Assembly (NCBI GenBank): GCA_020723365.1 | Contig: DYJB01000190.1 | Location: 1 to 5,151, forward strand | Length of the DNA: 5,151 nucleotides | Reading direction: 5' to 3' | DNA from: Candidatus Aquidulcis sp. | Lineage (GTDB): Bacteria > Chloroflexota > Anaerolineae > Anaerolineales > E44-bin32 | In this document: piece after piece, positions 1 through 5,151 of the stretch | Numbering within the stretch: the first letter of the stretch is position 1 | Layout: each line of letters opens with the position of its first letter | The notes under the pieces: model-generated | Databases searched by the model: none | What the model was told of the DNA's origin: nothing | Seen by the model: only the letters and a program-made list of their open reading frames with translations | Translations under genes and position numbers: made by a program

Positions 1-885
1 GCCCGTGGCTTCGGGAAGCTCCTCCAGGTACTCCTCCTGGGCCTGGTTGTCGATGCCGTGGGCCGCCATGGTCTCGCTGACCACATAGCTGTCATACACG
101 AGCAGGTAGATGTTCGGCGTGATGGGTGGCCTGCTCGTACCCACCAGGTCAGCCAGCGACGCCTTCACAGGCGCGGCGTCTTCCGAGGGCGAGGCCCCTT
201 CCCCGCCGCGGGCCTGCAGGATCGCATTGGCCACAAAATACACGGCGATCGCTCCGTGCAGCAAGTCGCGGGCCTTGAGTCGGTACAGGATCCATGTGAA
301 GAGCCAGACCCCTCCCAGAAGCGGGAGCTGGATCTTGAGGGATCCCCACTCGTGCCACGCAAACTGCTTGCTCAGCAACGCCATGCTCAGGAGGGTGTAG
401 GCGAAGGCCGCTCCCATGTACATCACGGGGCGAGTCGCGCCCATCCTCCACAGCAGAGCTGGGACAACGATGGTGGGAAGGGCAACCAGCAGGGCGAAGG
501 AGCCAAATACGAGCAGGACTTCCCACCAAGCGAGGATGCCATCGTTGCTGAGGATGTACTGAGTCACGGGAGCCATCGGCAGCAGGAGCAGGGCCAGGTC
601 GCTCAGCGACACCCGTTCCCGGTCGGTCGCATGGAATCGCAGCCTTCGCCTTCCGGGTCCCAGTTGGACAAGGAGCACCGCACACAGCAGACCGGCAACC
701 GGAAGGAGGTATCGCGCCGACCGCGTGACAAAGACTCTATTCACACCCTCCGGAAGCAAGACCGAGGACGCCACGAAATAGCCGGCCAGGACGACCACGG
801 GCACAACGACCTGCGAGAAGAAGAAGCTCAGGCCGTCTCCGGATCTCACGGGGGACCCCTCAGCACTTCCTTCTTTCAACGACAC
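1..885 (-). CDS. Membrane-anchored sulfatase-like hydrolase/transferase, N-terminal part (runs off the window)
   Basis: Seen: reading leftward from a GTG at 885, the frame is open for 295 codons to the window edge, so the C-terminus is missing. The first ~225 residues are strongly hydrophobic, with likely membrane segments near residues 20-44, 58-75, 95-113, 118-146, 156-172, 182-201 and 211-225. After a polar linker comes TPNIYLLVYDSYV (residues 256-268). Family knowledge: a PN-I-x-hydrophobic-D strand opens the catalytic domain of the alkaline phosphatase/sulfatase superfamily, and its Asp (here D265) normally binds metal. Inference: a membrane enzyme whose hydrolase or phospho-/sulfo-transferase domain lies outside the membrane, perhaps acting on envelope glycans or lipids. 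The substrate cannot be told, because the rest of the active site is outside the window. GTG 885 was chosen for its Shine-Dalgarno sequence and the in-frame stop just upstream (886-888); GTG 849 is a weaker alternative. The gene is divergent from the downstream operon. Confidence 0.82.
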   Translation of the reverse strand, partial: MSLKEGSAEGSPVRSGDGLSFFFSQVVVPVVVLAGYFVASSVLLPEGVNRVFVTRSARYLLPVAGLLCAVLLVQLGPGRRRLRFHATDRERVSLSDLALLLLPMAPVTQYILSNDGILAWWEVLLVFGSFALLVALPTIVVPALLWRMGATRPVMYMGAAFAYTLLSMALLSKQFAWHEWGSLKIQLPLLGGVWLFTWILYRLKARDLLHGAIAVYFVANAILQARGGEGASPSEDAAPVKASLADLVGTSRPPITPNIYLLVYDSYVVSETMAAHGIDNQAQEEYLEELPEATG

Positions 886-892
886 CTACCCG

Positions 893-900
893 CCTCCCCC
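893..900 (-). promoter_or_regulatory. Ribosome binding site deciding the GTG start of the sulfatase-like gene
   Basis: On the minus strand, GGGGGAGG lies 7 bases before the GTG at 885. It is a close match to the anti-Shine-Dalgarno target at good spacing. An in-frame TAG sits between the two, so the protein cannot start further upstream. Confidence 0.65.
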
Positions 901-970
901 CGACTCCCTGTGGCACAGAAAGAGGATGCCCGGCCCCTTGCCTACGGCGGGCTTTCGCCAGCGATCGCCG

Positions 971-996
971 CCGGGCCGCCCGCCGCTCAGGCCCGG
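971..996. repeat. Inverted repeat, 7-bp GC stem
   Basis: CCGGGCC (971-977) pairs perfectly with GGCCCGG (990-996) around a 12-base loop. It lies about 85 bases upstream of the sulfatase-like start, so it could fold in that gene's leader. There is no T-tract, so it is not an intrinsic terminator. In DNA this GC-rich such a stem can arise by chance. Confidence 0.4.
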
Positions 997-1089
997 GGCA
1001 TCATCCGCTCTCCCTGCATGGGACTTCCATCGCAGCCGACGCCGGGGATGCGCAGGGATCCTCGAGCAGGGGCCGCCGCACGCATCGGG

Positions 1090-1102
1090 GGCGGTTCCCG
1101 CC
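1090..1102. repeat. Short hairpin, 5-bp stem with TTC triloop
   Basis: GGCGG (1090-1094) pairs with CCGCC (1098-1102) across TTC, and a G-T pair can extend it. It is the first of three hairpins between 1090 and 1246 upstream of the operon. It is weak on its own and is noted because of the cluster. Confidence 0.35.
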
Positions 1103-1129
1103 TGGGAGGATCGATAGCCAGTGCCTTCC

Positions 1130-1151
1130 GTGCCAGGATGGTCTGGCGCAC
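1130..1151. repeat. Hairpin with a 7-bp stem and one bulged base
   Basis: GTGCCAG (1130-1136) pairs with CTGGC (1143-1147) and, after a bulged G at 1148, CA of CAC (1149-1151) completes the stem with its final C. The loop is GATGGT. No poly-T follows on either strand, so a terminator role is unlikely. It may be part of a structured leader or RNA, or chance. Confidence 0.4.
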
Positions 1152-1216
1152 AGCCCCAGGAGCCCCCGCCCCGTCCCGTCCGTGGCAACCGGCCCTGGTG
1201 CGCCGCTGCCCAACCA

Positions 1217-1246
1217 GCATCCCCGCGGGGGCTTCGCCCGGGACGC
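1217..1246. repeat. Two-tier stem-loop upstream of the operon
   Basis: An inner stem GGGC (1229-1232)/GCCC (1236-1239) with a TTC triloop is enclosed by an outer stem, 1217-1223 with 1240-1246. The outer stem has six pairs and one A-C mismatch; five bases bulge on the left side. This is the most elaborate fold seen in the intergenic region, ending about 75 bases before the ATG at 1322. Its function is unknown. Confidence 0.4.
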
Positions 1247-1289
1247 ATTCTACAACGCCGTGACCGACGGACCCCTGCGGAGGATGGGG

Positions 1290-1295
1290 TATCAT
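1290..1295 (+). promoter_or_regulatory. Possible -10 element of the NTase-like/DUF3786/CPBP operon
   Basis: TATCAT matches TATAAT at five of six positions and lies 26 bases before the ATG at 1322. No good -35 hexamer sits 16-18 bases upstream (the region reads ACGGAC), so this is tentative. If used, the leader would be only about 20 bases and the hairpins at 1090-1246 would not be in the mRNA. Confidence 0.3.
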
Positions 1296-1321
1296 CCTGC
1301 CATCACTTCCTGGAGCCCGCG

Positions 1322-2644
1322 ATGCTCGATCCGAACGCACCCTCCGCCGAACTCGCCCGCATCCTCGAGTCGGCCCGCCGTCTGGGCATTGAGCTCAACG
1401 AGGACGATGCCCTGCAGTGGCTGACGGCCATGGCTGCCGGCGCCTCGGGCGGGGATATCGTGATGGACACGCGCGCCGGCGTCTTCGGCCACCGTGTGAC
1501 GATGCTCGATTTCAGCCCCGAGGAGCTGGCCTACTTCCGCCGCGTTGGCCGCCTGGTCGAGTTCCAGGATGAGCCCGGCCTGGTCGAGACGGCGCTGGCC
1601 CTTTCCGGCTCCGCCGCTCAGTCGAAGATCCAGACCTACCCGGGCGACTGCGACTTCTTCGAGCGGGTCAACATCCGGGCCGCCGACCGCGAGCAGTGCG
1701 CCGCCATTGTCTCGCGCCTCATTCGCGACAAGGCGCTGCAGACGGAGAAGGGCGACTCCCACCAGTTGATCGAGGTGAAGTTCGGGTCCTTCCCCGTCGA
1801 TGTCGTCCGTCAGGGAAAGTCCATCAAGGCCGGTTCACCGATTGGCTGGACCCCGGCCGAGATCCATGCCGGTCGGATCGAGGTCTCCGCTCCCGACGGC
1901 ACGCCGGTCACCGTCACCTGGGACCAGGCGGCGCACGAACCCGGCTGGACCAAGCTCGACTGGGTGGTGGCCGATCCGGTGCGCGGCCAGCTGGCCAATG
2001 CCAGCAACATGCTCGACATCACCTGGGAAGCGCCCGACGGCACGATCACGCCCCTCGACGGCTACCTCGATCCGTACTTCCAGGAGGTCTACCTGGAGGC
2101 CGGGTCGATCCCGATCTTCTCCAAGCTTGCCAAGCACGTCTCGGCCGACGCCCTCGACGACTATGTTGCCCAGCTGGAGAAGGAAGTCAACAAGTACCTC
2201 AACAGGGACCTCAACTACGGCAAGGCCGCCAAACGCATGTACAACATCTTCCGCCTGACCGGGCGCTATGAAGAAGCGGCCTTCATCCGCGAGCTGTTCG
2301 ATGAGCCGGCGACGGTCCTCTACCAGGTCTGGTCGCTCATCCGCACGCTGGATGACGCCCTGCGACCCGATTCGGATATCCCGCTCGAGACGCTACGCCG
2401 GCAGGCCGATCGCCTGATCGCCGAGGTGGAGCGCATCCTGGAGGGCACGCAGGAGATCGAGATCGTGCGCAGGCTGCAACGCCTGCGCGACACCCTGGGC
2501 GACCAGGCTGGCCGGCTGGCCTGGACCTCGCAGGCCGAGGCGGCGCGGGCCGAGGTTATCAACCTGGTCAACAACTTCTTCCACGCCAAGTTGACGGGGC
2601 ACGCCGCCATCCGCATCTACATCGACTCGCTGCAGAACGCCTGA
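1322..2644 (+). CDS. Conserved hypothetical protein with nucleotidyltransferase-fold signature (440 aa)
   Basis: Seen: 440 residues from an ATG with GGAG (1312-1315) six bases upstream. Residues 94-112 read L-S-G-S, eleven residues, then D109-C-D111-F. Family knowledge: this matches the hG[GS]-x(9-13)-Dh[DE]h signature of the Pol-beta-type nucleotidyltransferase superfamily, whose two carboxylates bind the metal ions. Candidates for the third carboxylate are E151 (LIEVKFG), D213 (KLDWVVAD) and D232. Residues ~180-260 are strand-rich. From ~265 to the end the protein is mostly helical, with a basic NYGKAAKRMYNIFRLTGRY stretch (298-316) and a charged, possibly coiled segment at 355-392. No signal peptide or membrane helix is seen, so it is likely cytoplasmic. 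Substrate and role are unknown; tRNA, nucleotide-signal or protein modification are all open. It is first in a tight three-gene group. I am confident of the gene and moderately confident of the fold. An in-frame extension to GTG 1121 was rejected. Confidence 0.9.
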   Translation: MLDPNAPSAELARILESARRLGIELNEDDALQWLTAMAAGASGGDIVMDTRAGVFGHRVTMLDFSPEELAYFRRVGRLVEFQDEPGLVETALALSGSAAQSKIQTYPGDCDFFERVNIRAADREQCAAIVSRLIRDKALQTEKGDSHQLIEVKFGSFPVDVVRQGKSIKAGSPIGWTPAEIHAGRIEVSAPDGTPVTVTWDQAAHEPGWTKLDWVVADPVRGQLANASNMLDITWEAPDGTITPLDGYLDPYFQEVYLEAGSIPIFSKLAKHVSADALDDYVAQLEKEVNKYLNRDLNYGKAAKRMYNIFRLTGRYEEAAFIRELFDEPATVLYQVWSLIRTLDDALRPDSDIPLETLRRQADRLIAEVERILEGTQEIEIVRRLQRLRDTLGDQAGRLAWTSQAEAARAEVINLVNNFFHAKLTGHAAIRIYIDSLQNA

Positions 2645-2650
2645 GGCGCG

Positions 2651-3340
2651 ATGGCGGGTCTGATCGATCAGGCGGACGGCACGCGACGGCGGCCGGAAGA
2701 GGTCATCGACCGGGCGCGCGAGGCGTGGCAGGCCAGCATGCTGCGCCCGATCGACGAACTGGCCGGCAGGCTGCGCGCCCTCGATCCGGCCGGCATTGCC
2801 CGCCGCGCCGGCGGCACCTTCGACGGGCGCAGCCTCGAGTTGAGCTACTGGCAGACCACCGTCCGCCTGCTGTGGCCGGGACTGACCGCCGTCCACGCCC
2901 AGGACGGCAAGCCCTGCGCCACCTTCGATCAGGCGATGCTGCTGTACTACCTCAATGCCGCCGACGGCGCTCCGCTCGCCGGGCGCTGGATCGGCTACCG
3001 CGAACTGCCGGACGGCGGCTTCTACCACCAGGCCTACCAGGGATACAGCGGCGATCGGCTGGCGCGCGCCTTCGGCGACCATCCGCAGGCACTGCAGCCG
3101 GCGGCGGAGGCTCTGGGCGGCGAGGCCACGGATGCGCTGGGCACTTTGGCGTACGTCTTCAAGCCCCTGCCGCGCATTCGGCTGGCGGCTGTGCTGTGGC
3201 CTGGCGACGAAGAATTCCGCGCCCGCGGCGCCGTGCTGTTCGACGCCGCCAGCAGCCACTACATGACGACCGACGGCCTGGCCCTGCTTGGCGGCGGGCT
3301 GGCGGGTCGACTGGCACGCGCCGCGCCGCCGCCGGCGTAG
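2651..3340 (+). CDS. DUF3786 domain-containing protein
   Basis: Seen: 229 residues, soluble, no signal peptide or membrane helix. The ATG follows the previous stop by 6 bases, with a short GAGG (2643-2646) overlapping that stop, which suggests translational coupling. Hallmarks I recognise for DUF3786 are the middle block around residues 97-122 (LLYYLNAADG-APLAGRWIGYRELPDGG) and the C-terminal block around 173-208, with LPR, LWPGDEEF and a following LFD. Length is close to a single-domain member. Family knowledge: DUF3786 proteins occur mainly in anaerobic bacteria and archaea, and their biochemical function is not established. The conserved acidic residues D186, E187, E188 and D198 could form a binding site, but that is inference. 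The N-terminal ~60 residues are helical and charged. It probably acts with the upstream NTase-like protein or in the same pathway; the sequence does not show which. Confidence 0.88.
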   Translation: MAGLIDQADGTRRRPEEVIDRAREAWQASMLRPIDELAGRLRALDPAGIARRAGGTFDGRSLELSYWQTTVRLLWPGLTAVHAQDGKPCATFDQAMLLYYLNAADGAPLAGRWIGYRELPDGGFYHQAYQGYSGDRLARAFGDHPQALQPAAEALGGEATDALGTLAYVFKPLPRIRLAAVLWPGDEEFRARGAVLFDAASSHYMTTDGLALLGGGLAGRLARAAPPPA

Positions 3341-3356
3341 TGCAGAGCACACCCTC

Positions 3357-3361
3357 GGAGG
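3357..3361 (+). promoter_or_regulatory. Ribosome binding site deciding the GTG start of the CPBP gene
   Basis: GGAGG lies 7 bases before the GTG at 3369. The same reading frame is open further upstream into the DUF3786 gene (from ATG 3288), but only this GTG has a Shine-Dalgarno sequence at proper spacing and avoids a large overlap with the preceding gene. Confidence 0.7.
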
Positions 3362-3368
3362 TGGCATC

Positions 3369-4310
3369 GTGGATCCCAGCGCCCACCGCTCGCTGCTTGC
3401 TCAGCTCTTCCTCTCGCCTGACGAGCGGCGGCTGCGCGCCGGCTGGCGCGTGCTTCTGCAGAGCATCCTGCTCCTGGTCTTTCTGACCATCTTCTCGGTC
3501 GCCGTCGTACTGGGCGCCACGCTGCTGCGTATTGACCTCTATGACCTCCCCCCGCTCTCGCTCTTCAACCTGCTGCCCACCGCCCTGGCGATGACGCTGG
3601 CGGTCTGGTTCGCTCGCCGACTGCTCGATCGGCGATCGTTGTCCTCGCTCGGTTTCGCCTCCGGCCCGCACGTCCTCCCCGACCTGCTGATCGGGTTCAC
3701 CATTCCGGGGGCCATGATGCTGTTCACCTTCCTGCTCGAGCTGGCTATGGGGTGGACGCGATTCGATGGCTGGGCGTGGCAGAGCGCGTCGCCCGGCGCC
3801 GTCGTGCTCAGCCTCCTTACGGGCTTGGCGGGCTTCATCGTCGTCGGCTACCAGGAGGAGCTGCTCAGCCGGGGATATCACCTGCAAAACATCCGCCAGG
3901 GGATGGGGCTGGGCTGGGGCTTGTTCCTATCGTCCGGCATCTTCGCCTTGATGCATCTGGGCAACCCGAACGCTGACTGGTACAGCGCCCTGCCGGGCCT
4001 GCTGGCGGCCGGCTACTTCCTTGCGTTCGGGTGGATCCGCACCGGTCAGCTCTGGCTCCCTATCGGCCTCCACATCGGGTGGAACTTCTTTGAAGGCACG
4101 GTCTTCGGCTTCCCCGTGAGCGGCATCGGCCTCACCGGCCTGATCCGCCAGACCTCGGTCGGGCCGGTGGTCATCACGGGCGGGGCCTTTGGCCCGGAAG
4201 CCGGGCTGATCCTGATCCCGGCGTTGGCGGTCGGCGTCGGCTGCGTGTGGCTCTACACGCGTCGTCGGGTAGTCCCACCTCAAAGCCCGTCGGCAGCGCA
4301 GCTCACCTAG
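3369..4310 (+). CDS. CPBP family intramembrane glutamic endopeptidase (Abi/CAAX-like protease)
   Basis: Seen: 313 residues from GTG 3369, with about eight hydrophobic segments (near 25-53, 63-83, 102-127, 143-161, 179-197, 206-222, 228-243 and 275-296). All three CPBP motifs are present and intact: E163-E164-L-L-S-R168 (EExxxR), F192-A-L-M-H196 (FxxxH) and H235-I-G-W-N239 (HxxxN). Family knowledge: these residues form the glutamate-based active site of PF02517 membrane proteases, related to eukaryotic Rce1, which cut substrates within or next to the membrane. Bacterial members serve in bacteriocin immunity or maturation, signalling and unknown roles; the natural substrate cannot be told here. 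No CAAX-like or peptide substrate gene is visible nearby. The gene begins 28 bases after the DUF3786 stop, consistent with cotranscription. Family assignment is firm; the biological role is open. Confidence 0.95.
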   Translation: MDPSAHRSLLAQLFLSPDERRLRAGWRVLLQSILLLVFLTIFSVAVVLGATLLRIDLYDLPPLSLFNLLPTALAMTLAVWFARRLLDRRSLSSLGFASGPHVLPDLLIGFTIPGAMMLFTFLLELAMGWTRFDGWAWQSASPGAVVLSLLTGLAGFIVVGYQEELLSRGYHLQNIRQGMGLGWGLFLSSGIFALMHLGNPNADWYSALPGLLAAGYFLAFGWIRTGQLWLPIGLHIGWNFFEGTVFGFPVSGIGLTGLIRQTSVGPVVITGGAFGPEAGLILIPALAVGVGCVWLYTRRRVVPPQSPSAAQLT

Positions 4311-4378
4311 CCCGTTGGCGGGAGCCGGTATCCCCCATATGCGGGATACGGGGCGACACCCCAGCTACAATTCGCCCC
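4311..4378. terminator. Run of three stem-loops after the CPBP gene; possible but atypical terminator
   Basis: Directly after the CPBP stop codon come CCCG/CGGG (4311-4314 and 4319-4322), then a perfect 7-bp stem GTATCCC (4328-4334)/GGGATAC (4343-4349), then GGGGCGA (4350-4356)/TCGCCCC (4372-4378) with a 15-base loop. The position suits a transcription end for the operon, but only two T residues follow, so it is not a standard intrinsic terminator. The last arm ends on the base before the -35 box of the next gene, so these repeats could instead belong to that gene's control region. Confidence 0.35.
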
Positions 4379-4407
4379 TTGACATCGTAGAACTGGTGTT
4401 CTACTCT
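4379..4407 (+). promoter_or_regulatory. Sigma-70-type promoter of the SOS-controlled membrane gene
   Basis: A perfect TTGACA (4379-4384) is followed after 17 bases by TACTCT (4402-4407). The latter keeps the T, A and final T that matter most in the -10 box. The predicted start of transcription is about 4414, giving a leader of roughly 38 bases before the ATG at 4452. The strong -35 and weak -10, with an operator inside the spacer, fit a tightly repressed, inducible promoter. Confidence 0.7.
4387..4404. promoter_or_regulatory. LexA operator (SOS box) 1
   Basis: GTAGAAC and GTTCTAC form a perfect 7-bp inverted repeat around TGGT. The 12-base core at 4390-4401 fits GAAC-N4-GTTC, the half-sites and spacing of the Gram-positive-type LexA operator (consensus CGAACNNNNGTTCG). 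It fills the spacer between the -35 and -10 boxes and covers the first three bases of the -10, so a bound repressor would block RNA polymerase. LexA itself is not encoded in this window. Confidence 0.72.
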
Positions 4408-4419
4408 TCTTGGCAGATA

Positions 4420-4431
4420 GAACATGCGTTC
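4420..4431. promoter_or_regulatory. LexA operator (SOS box) 2
   Basis: GAAC-ATGC-GTTC is a second perfect core match to GAAC-N4-GTTC. Its centre is exactly 30 bp from the centre of box 1, about three helical turns, so two repressor dimers would sit on the same face of the DNA. It starts a few bases after the predicted transcription start and ends 20 bases before the ATG. Apart from box 1, I found no other copy of this 12-base pattern in the window. Confidence 0.72.
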
Positions 4432-4440
4432 GTCCGCCAA

Positions 4441-4445
4441 GGAGG
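4441..4445 (+). promoter_or_regulatory. Ribosome binding site fixing the ATG at 4452
   Basis: GGAGG, preceded by AA, lies 6 bases before ATG 4452. The frame is open upstream to ATG 4410, but that start lies at or before the predicted transcription start and has no Shine-Dalgarno sequence, so 4452 is preferred. Confidence 0.8.
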
Positions 4446-4451
4446 TGTCTC

Positions 4452-5135
4452 ATGTCGACCTATGCTCCGCCGTCCGATGCCCTGCGCCCTGCCCCCGCAC
4501 TTGGTGACGCCGCCCGACGCCTGGCAGCCAGGCTTCCCCTGCGCCGCGCCACAGCCTTCGGCCTGATCATGCTCGGCGCCCTGGTGGCTTTCGAGTTCTT
4601 CAACTACGGCACGACCGAGTTCGCCCTGCGCGACCTGATGGGCGACTTGACCTTCGGCCCTGCACGCTGGTCGGTGGTTCTGGCCCTGGCCTTCTGCGGT
4701 ATGGACTTCGCCGGCATCGCCCGCCTGCTGACGCCGGAGAGGGACCCGCGGGCGCCAAGCGAGGCCTGGTACCTGCTCGGTGCCTGGGCGGTTGCGGCCG
4801 CCATGAACGGCATGCTGACCTGGTGGGCGGTTTCGCTGGCGGTGGTTTCGCACGGCGGGCTGGGCAATGAGATCGTCAGCCGCCAGGAGCTGATCCACAT
4901 GGTGCCGGTGTTCGTCGCCTTGCTGGTGCTCCTGATCCGGGTGTTGATCATCGGCTCCTTCACGCTCAGTGGAAGCCGGATGTTCGCCTCGGACGAGCGC
5001 CGCACGCCGCTCATGCTGCGGCCGCTGGCCGCCCGCTCCCAGCGCCCGGGCGCGATGAATGCCCGCTCAGCGCGTGATCCTGCGCCCAGCCCGGTGCCGG
5101 CGTGCGTGCGCGGCGCGGATCGCACCCGCTCGTGA
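4452..5135 (+). CDS. Predicted SOS-inducible four-helix membrane protein of unknown function
   Basis: Seen: 227 residues. A basic N-terminal tail (1-33) is followed by hydrophobic segments near 34-53, 72-92, 105-132 and 148-170. The C-terminal ~50 residues are polar, rich in Arg, Pro, Ala and Ser, and probably disordered. Notable residues in or near membrane segments are the EFFNYGTTEF stretch (48-57), FCGMDF (81-86), NGMLTWWAVSL (119-129) and R163 in the last helix. No catalytic motif or signal peptidase site is evident. I recognise no named domain; the core resembles conserved hypothetical membrane proteins that I associate with Anaerolineae, but that is memory, not a search. Two LexA-type operators cover its promoter, so it is likely switched on by DNA damage. 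By analogy with small SOS membrane proteins in other bacteria that delay division (SidA in Caulobacter, YneA in Bacillus), a checkpoint or envelope role is conceivable, but no homology to them is seen. The variable tail could reflect drift. Confidence 0.88.
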   Translation: MSTYAPPSDALRPAPALGDAARRLAARLPLRRATAFGLIMLGALVAFEFFNYGTTEFALRDLMGDLTFGPARWSVVLALAFCGMDFAGIARLLTPERDPRAPSEAWYLLGAWAVAAAMNGMLTWWAVSLAVVSHGGLGNEIVSRQELIHMVPVFVALLVLLIRVLIIGSFTLSGSRMFASDERRTPLMLRPLAARSQRPGAMNARSARDPAPSPVPACVRGADRTRS

Positions 5136-5151
5136 TCTCCGCCTCGCTGCA

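Larger units (their letters stand above)
886..1321. other. Intergenic region between divergent genes, rich in inverted repeats
   Basis: These 436 bases separate the minus-strand sulfatase-like gene from the plus-strand operon. Open frames cross the region on both strands, but their translations are biased to Arg, Gly, Pro and Ala, lack any recognisable family motif and have no convincing ribosome binding site, so I call no gene. It should contain promoters for both directions; only a weak -10-like element near 1290 was seen for the plus strand and none for the minus strand. Several GC-rich stem-loops occur (971-996, 1090-1102, 1130-1151, 1217-1246). A structured RNA is possible, but nothing matches the signature segments I know for RNase P RNA, tmRNA, SRP RNA or a T-box. 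Confidence 0.6.

Noticed and set aside
886..1248. A 120-codon minus-strand frame ending just before the sulfatase-like GTG
   Set aside because: It has a low-complexity Gly/Arg/Pro composition, no motif and no ribosome binding site. Its adjacency to GTG 885 only reflects the shared stop.
58..1263. A 401-codon open frame on the plus strand
   Set aside because: It lies antisense to the sulfatase-like gene. Its translation is rich in His, Gln, Arg and Gly with no recognisable motif, while the opposite strand gives clear membrane helices and a sulfatase strand. It is a GC-driven shadow.
1260..1265. GTGACC as a -35 box for the operon
   Set aside because: It is 24 bases from the TATCAT at 1290, too far for a sigma-70-type promoter.
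1121..1321. N-terminal extension of the NTase-like protein to a GTG at 1121
   Set aside because: The extra 67 residues are Pro/Arg-rich and without family character, the GTG has no fitting Shine-Dalgarno sequence, and ATG 1322 has GGAG at 6 bases.
2393..3367. A 324-codon minus-strand frame
   Set aside because: It overlaps the end of the NTase-like gene and the whole DUF3786 gene on the other strand. The plus-strand proteins carry recognisable family motifs and ribosome binding sites; this one does not.
3288..3368. Earlier ATG start (3288) for the CPBP protease
   Set aside because: It would overlap the DUF3786 gene by 53 bases and add an Arg-rich segment before the normal CPBP N-terminus. 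GTG 3369 has GGAGG at 7 bases.
4401..4898. Minus-strand frames opposite the SOS-controlled membrane gene
   Set aside because: They are Gln/Arg/Gly-rich shadows without start signals. The plus strand has a promoter, operators, a strong ribosome binding site and clear membrane helices.
1..5151. CRISPR array, tRNA, rRNA, insertion sequence or attachment site
   Set aside because: No regularly spaced direct repeats, no cloverleaf-like sequence, no transposase or integrase motifs and no terminal inverted repeats with target duplications were seen.

Overview
The window is GC-rich DNA carrying five protein genes: one partial gene on the minus strand and four complete genes on the plus strand. No rRNA, tRNA, CRISPR array or transposase was seen. 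The gene content suggests an anaerobic or environmental member of the Chloroflexota, probably Anaerolineae-like. The pointers are a DUF3786 protein, conserved hypotheticals that I associate with that group, and Gram-positive-type LexA operators. This assignment is inference from family resemblance; no marker gene is present.

Left part (1-885, minus strand): the N-terminal 295 codons of a multi-pass membrane protein. At the window edge it runs into the opening strand of an alkaline-phosphatase/sulfatase-like catalytic domain. It starts at a GTG behind a strong Shine-Dalgarno sequence and is transcribed divergently from everything else.

Middle (886-1321): 436 bases with no convincing gene but several GC-rich inverted repeats, ending in a possible promoter for the plus-strand genes. 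From 1322 to 4310 lie three closely spaced plus-strand genes (gaps of 6 and 28 bases), probably one operon. They encode a 440-residue protein with a nucleotidyltransferase-fold signature, a DUF3786 protein of unknown function, and a CPBP-family intramembrane protease with all three active-site motifs.

Right part (4311-5151): a 141-base intergenic segment holds hairpins, a perfect TTGACA -35 box and two GAAC-N4-GTTC palindromes exactly 30 bp apart. One palindrome lies inside the promoter and the other just after the predicted transcription start. These look like tandem LexA (SOS) operators. They control a 227-residue, four-helix membrane protein of unknown function, which would therefore be a DNA-damage-inducible membrane protein. 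This is the most notable observation in the window.
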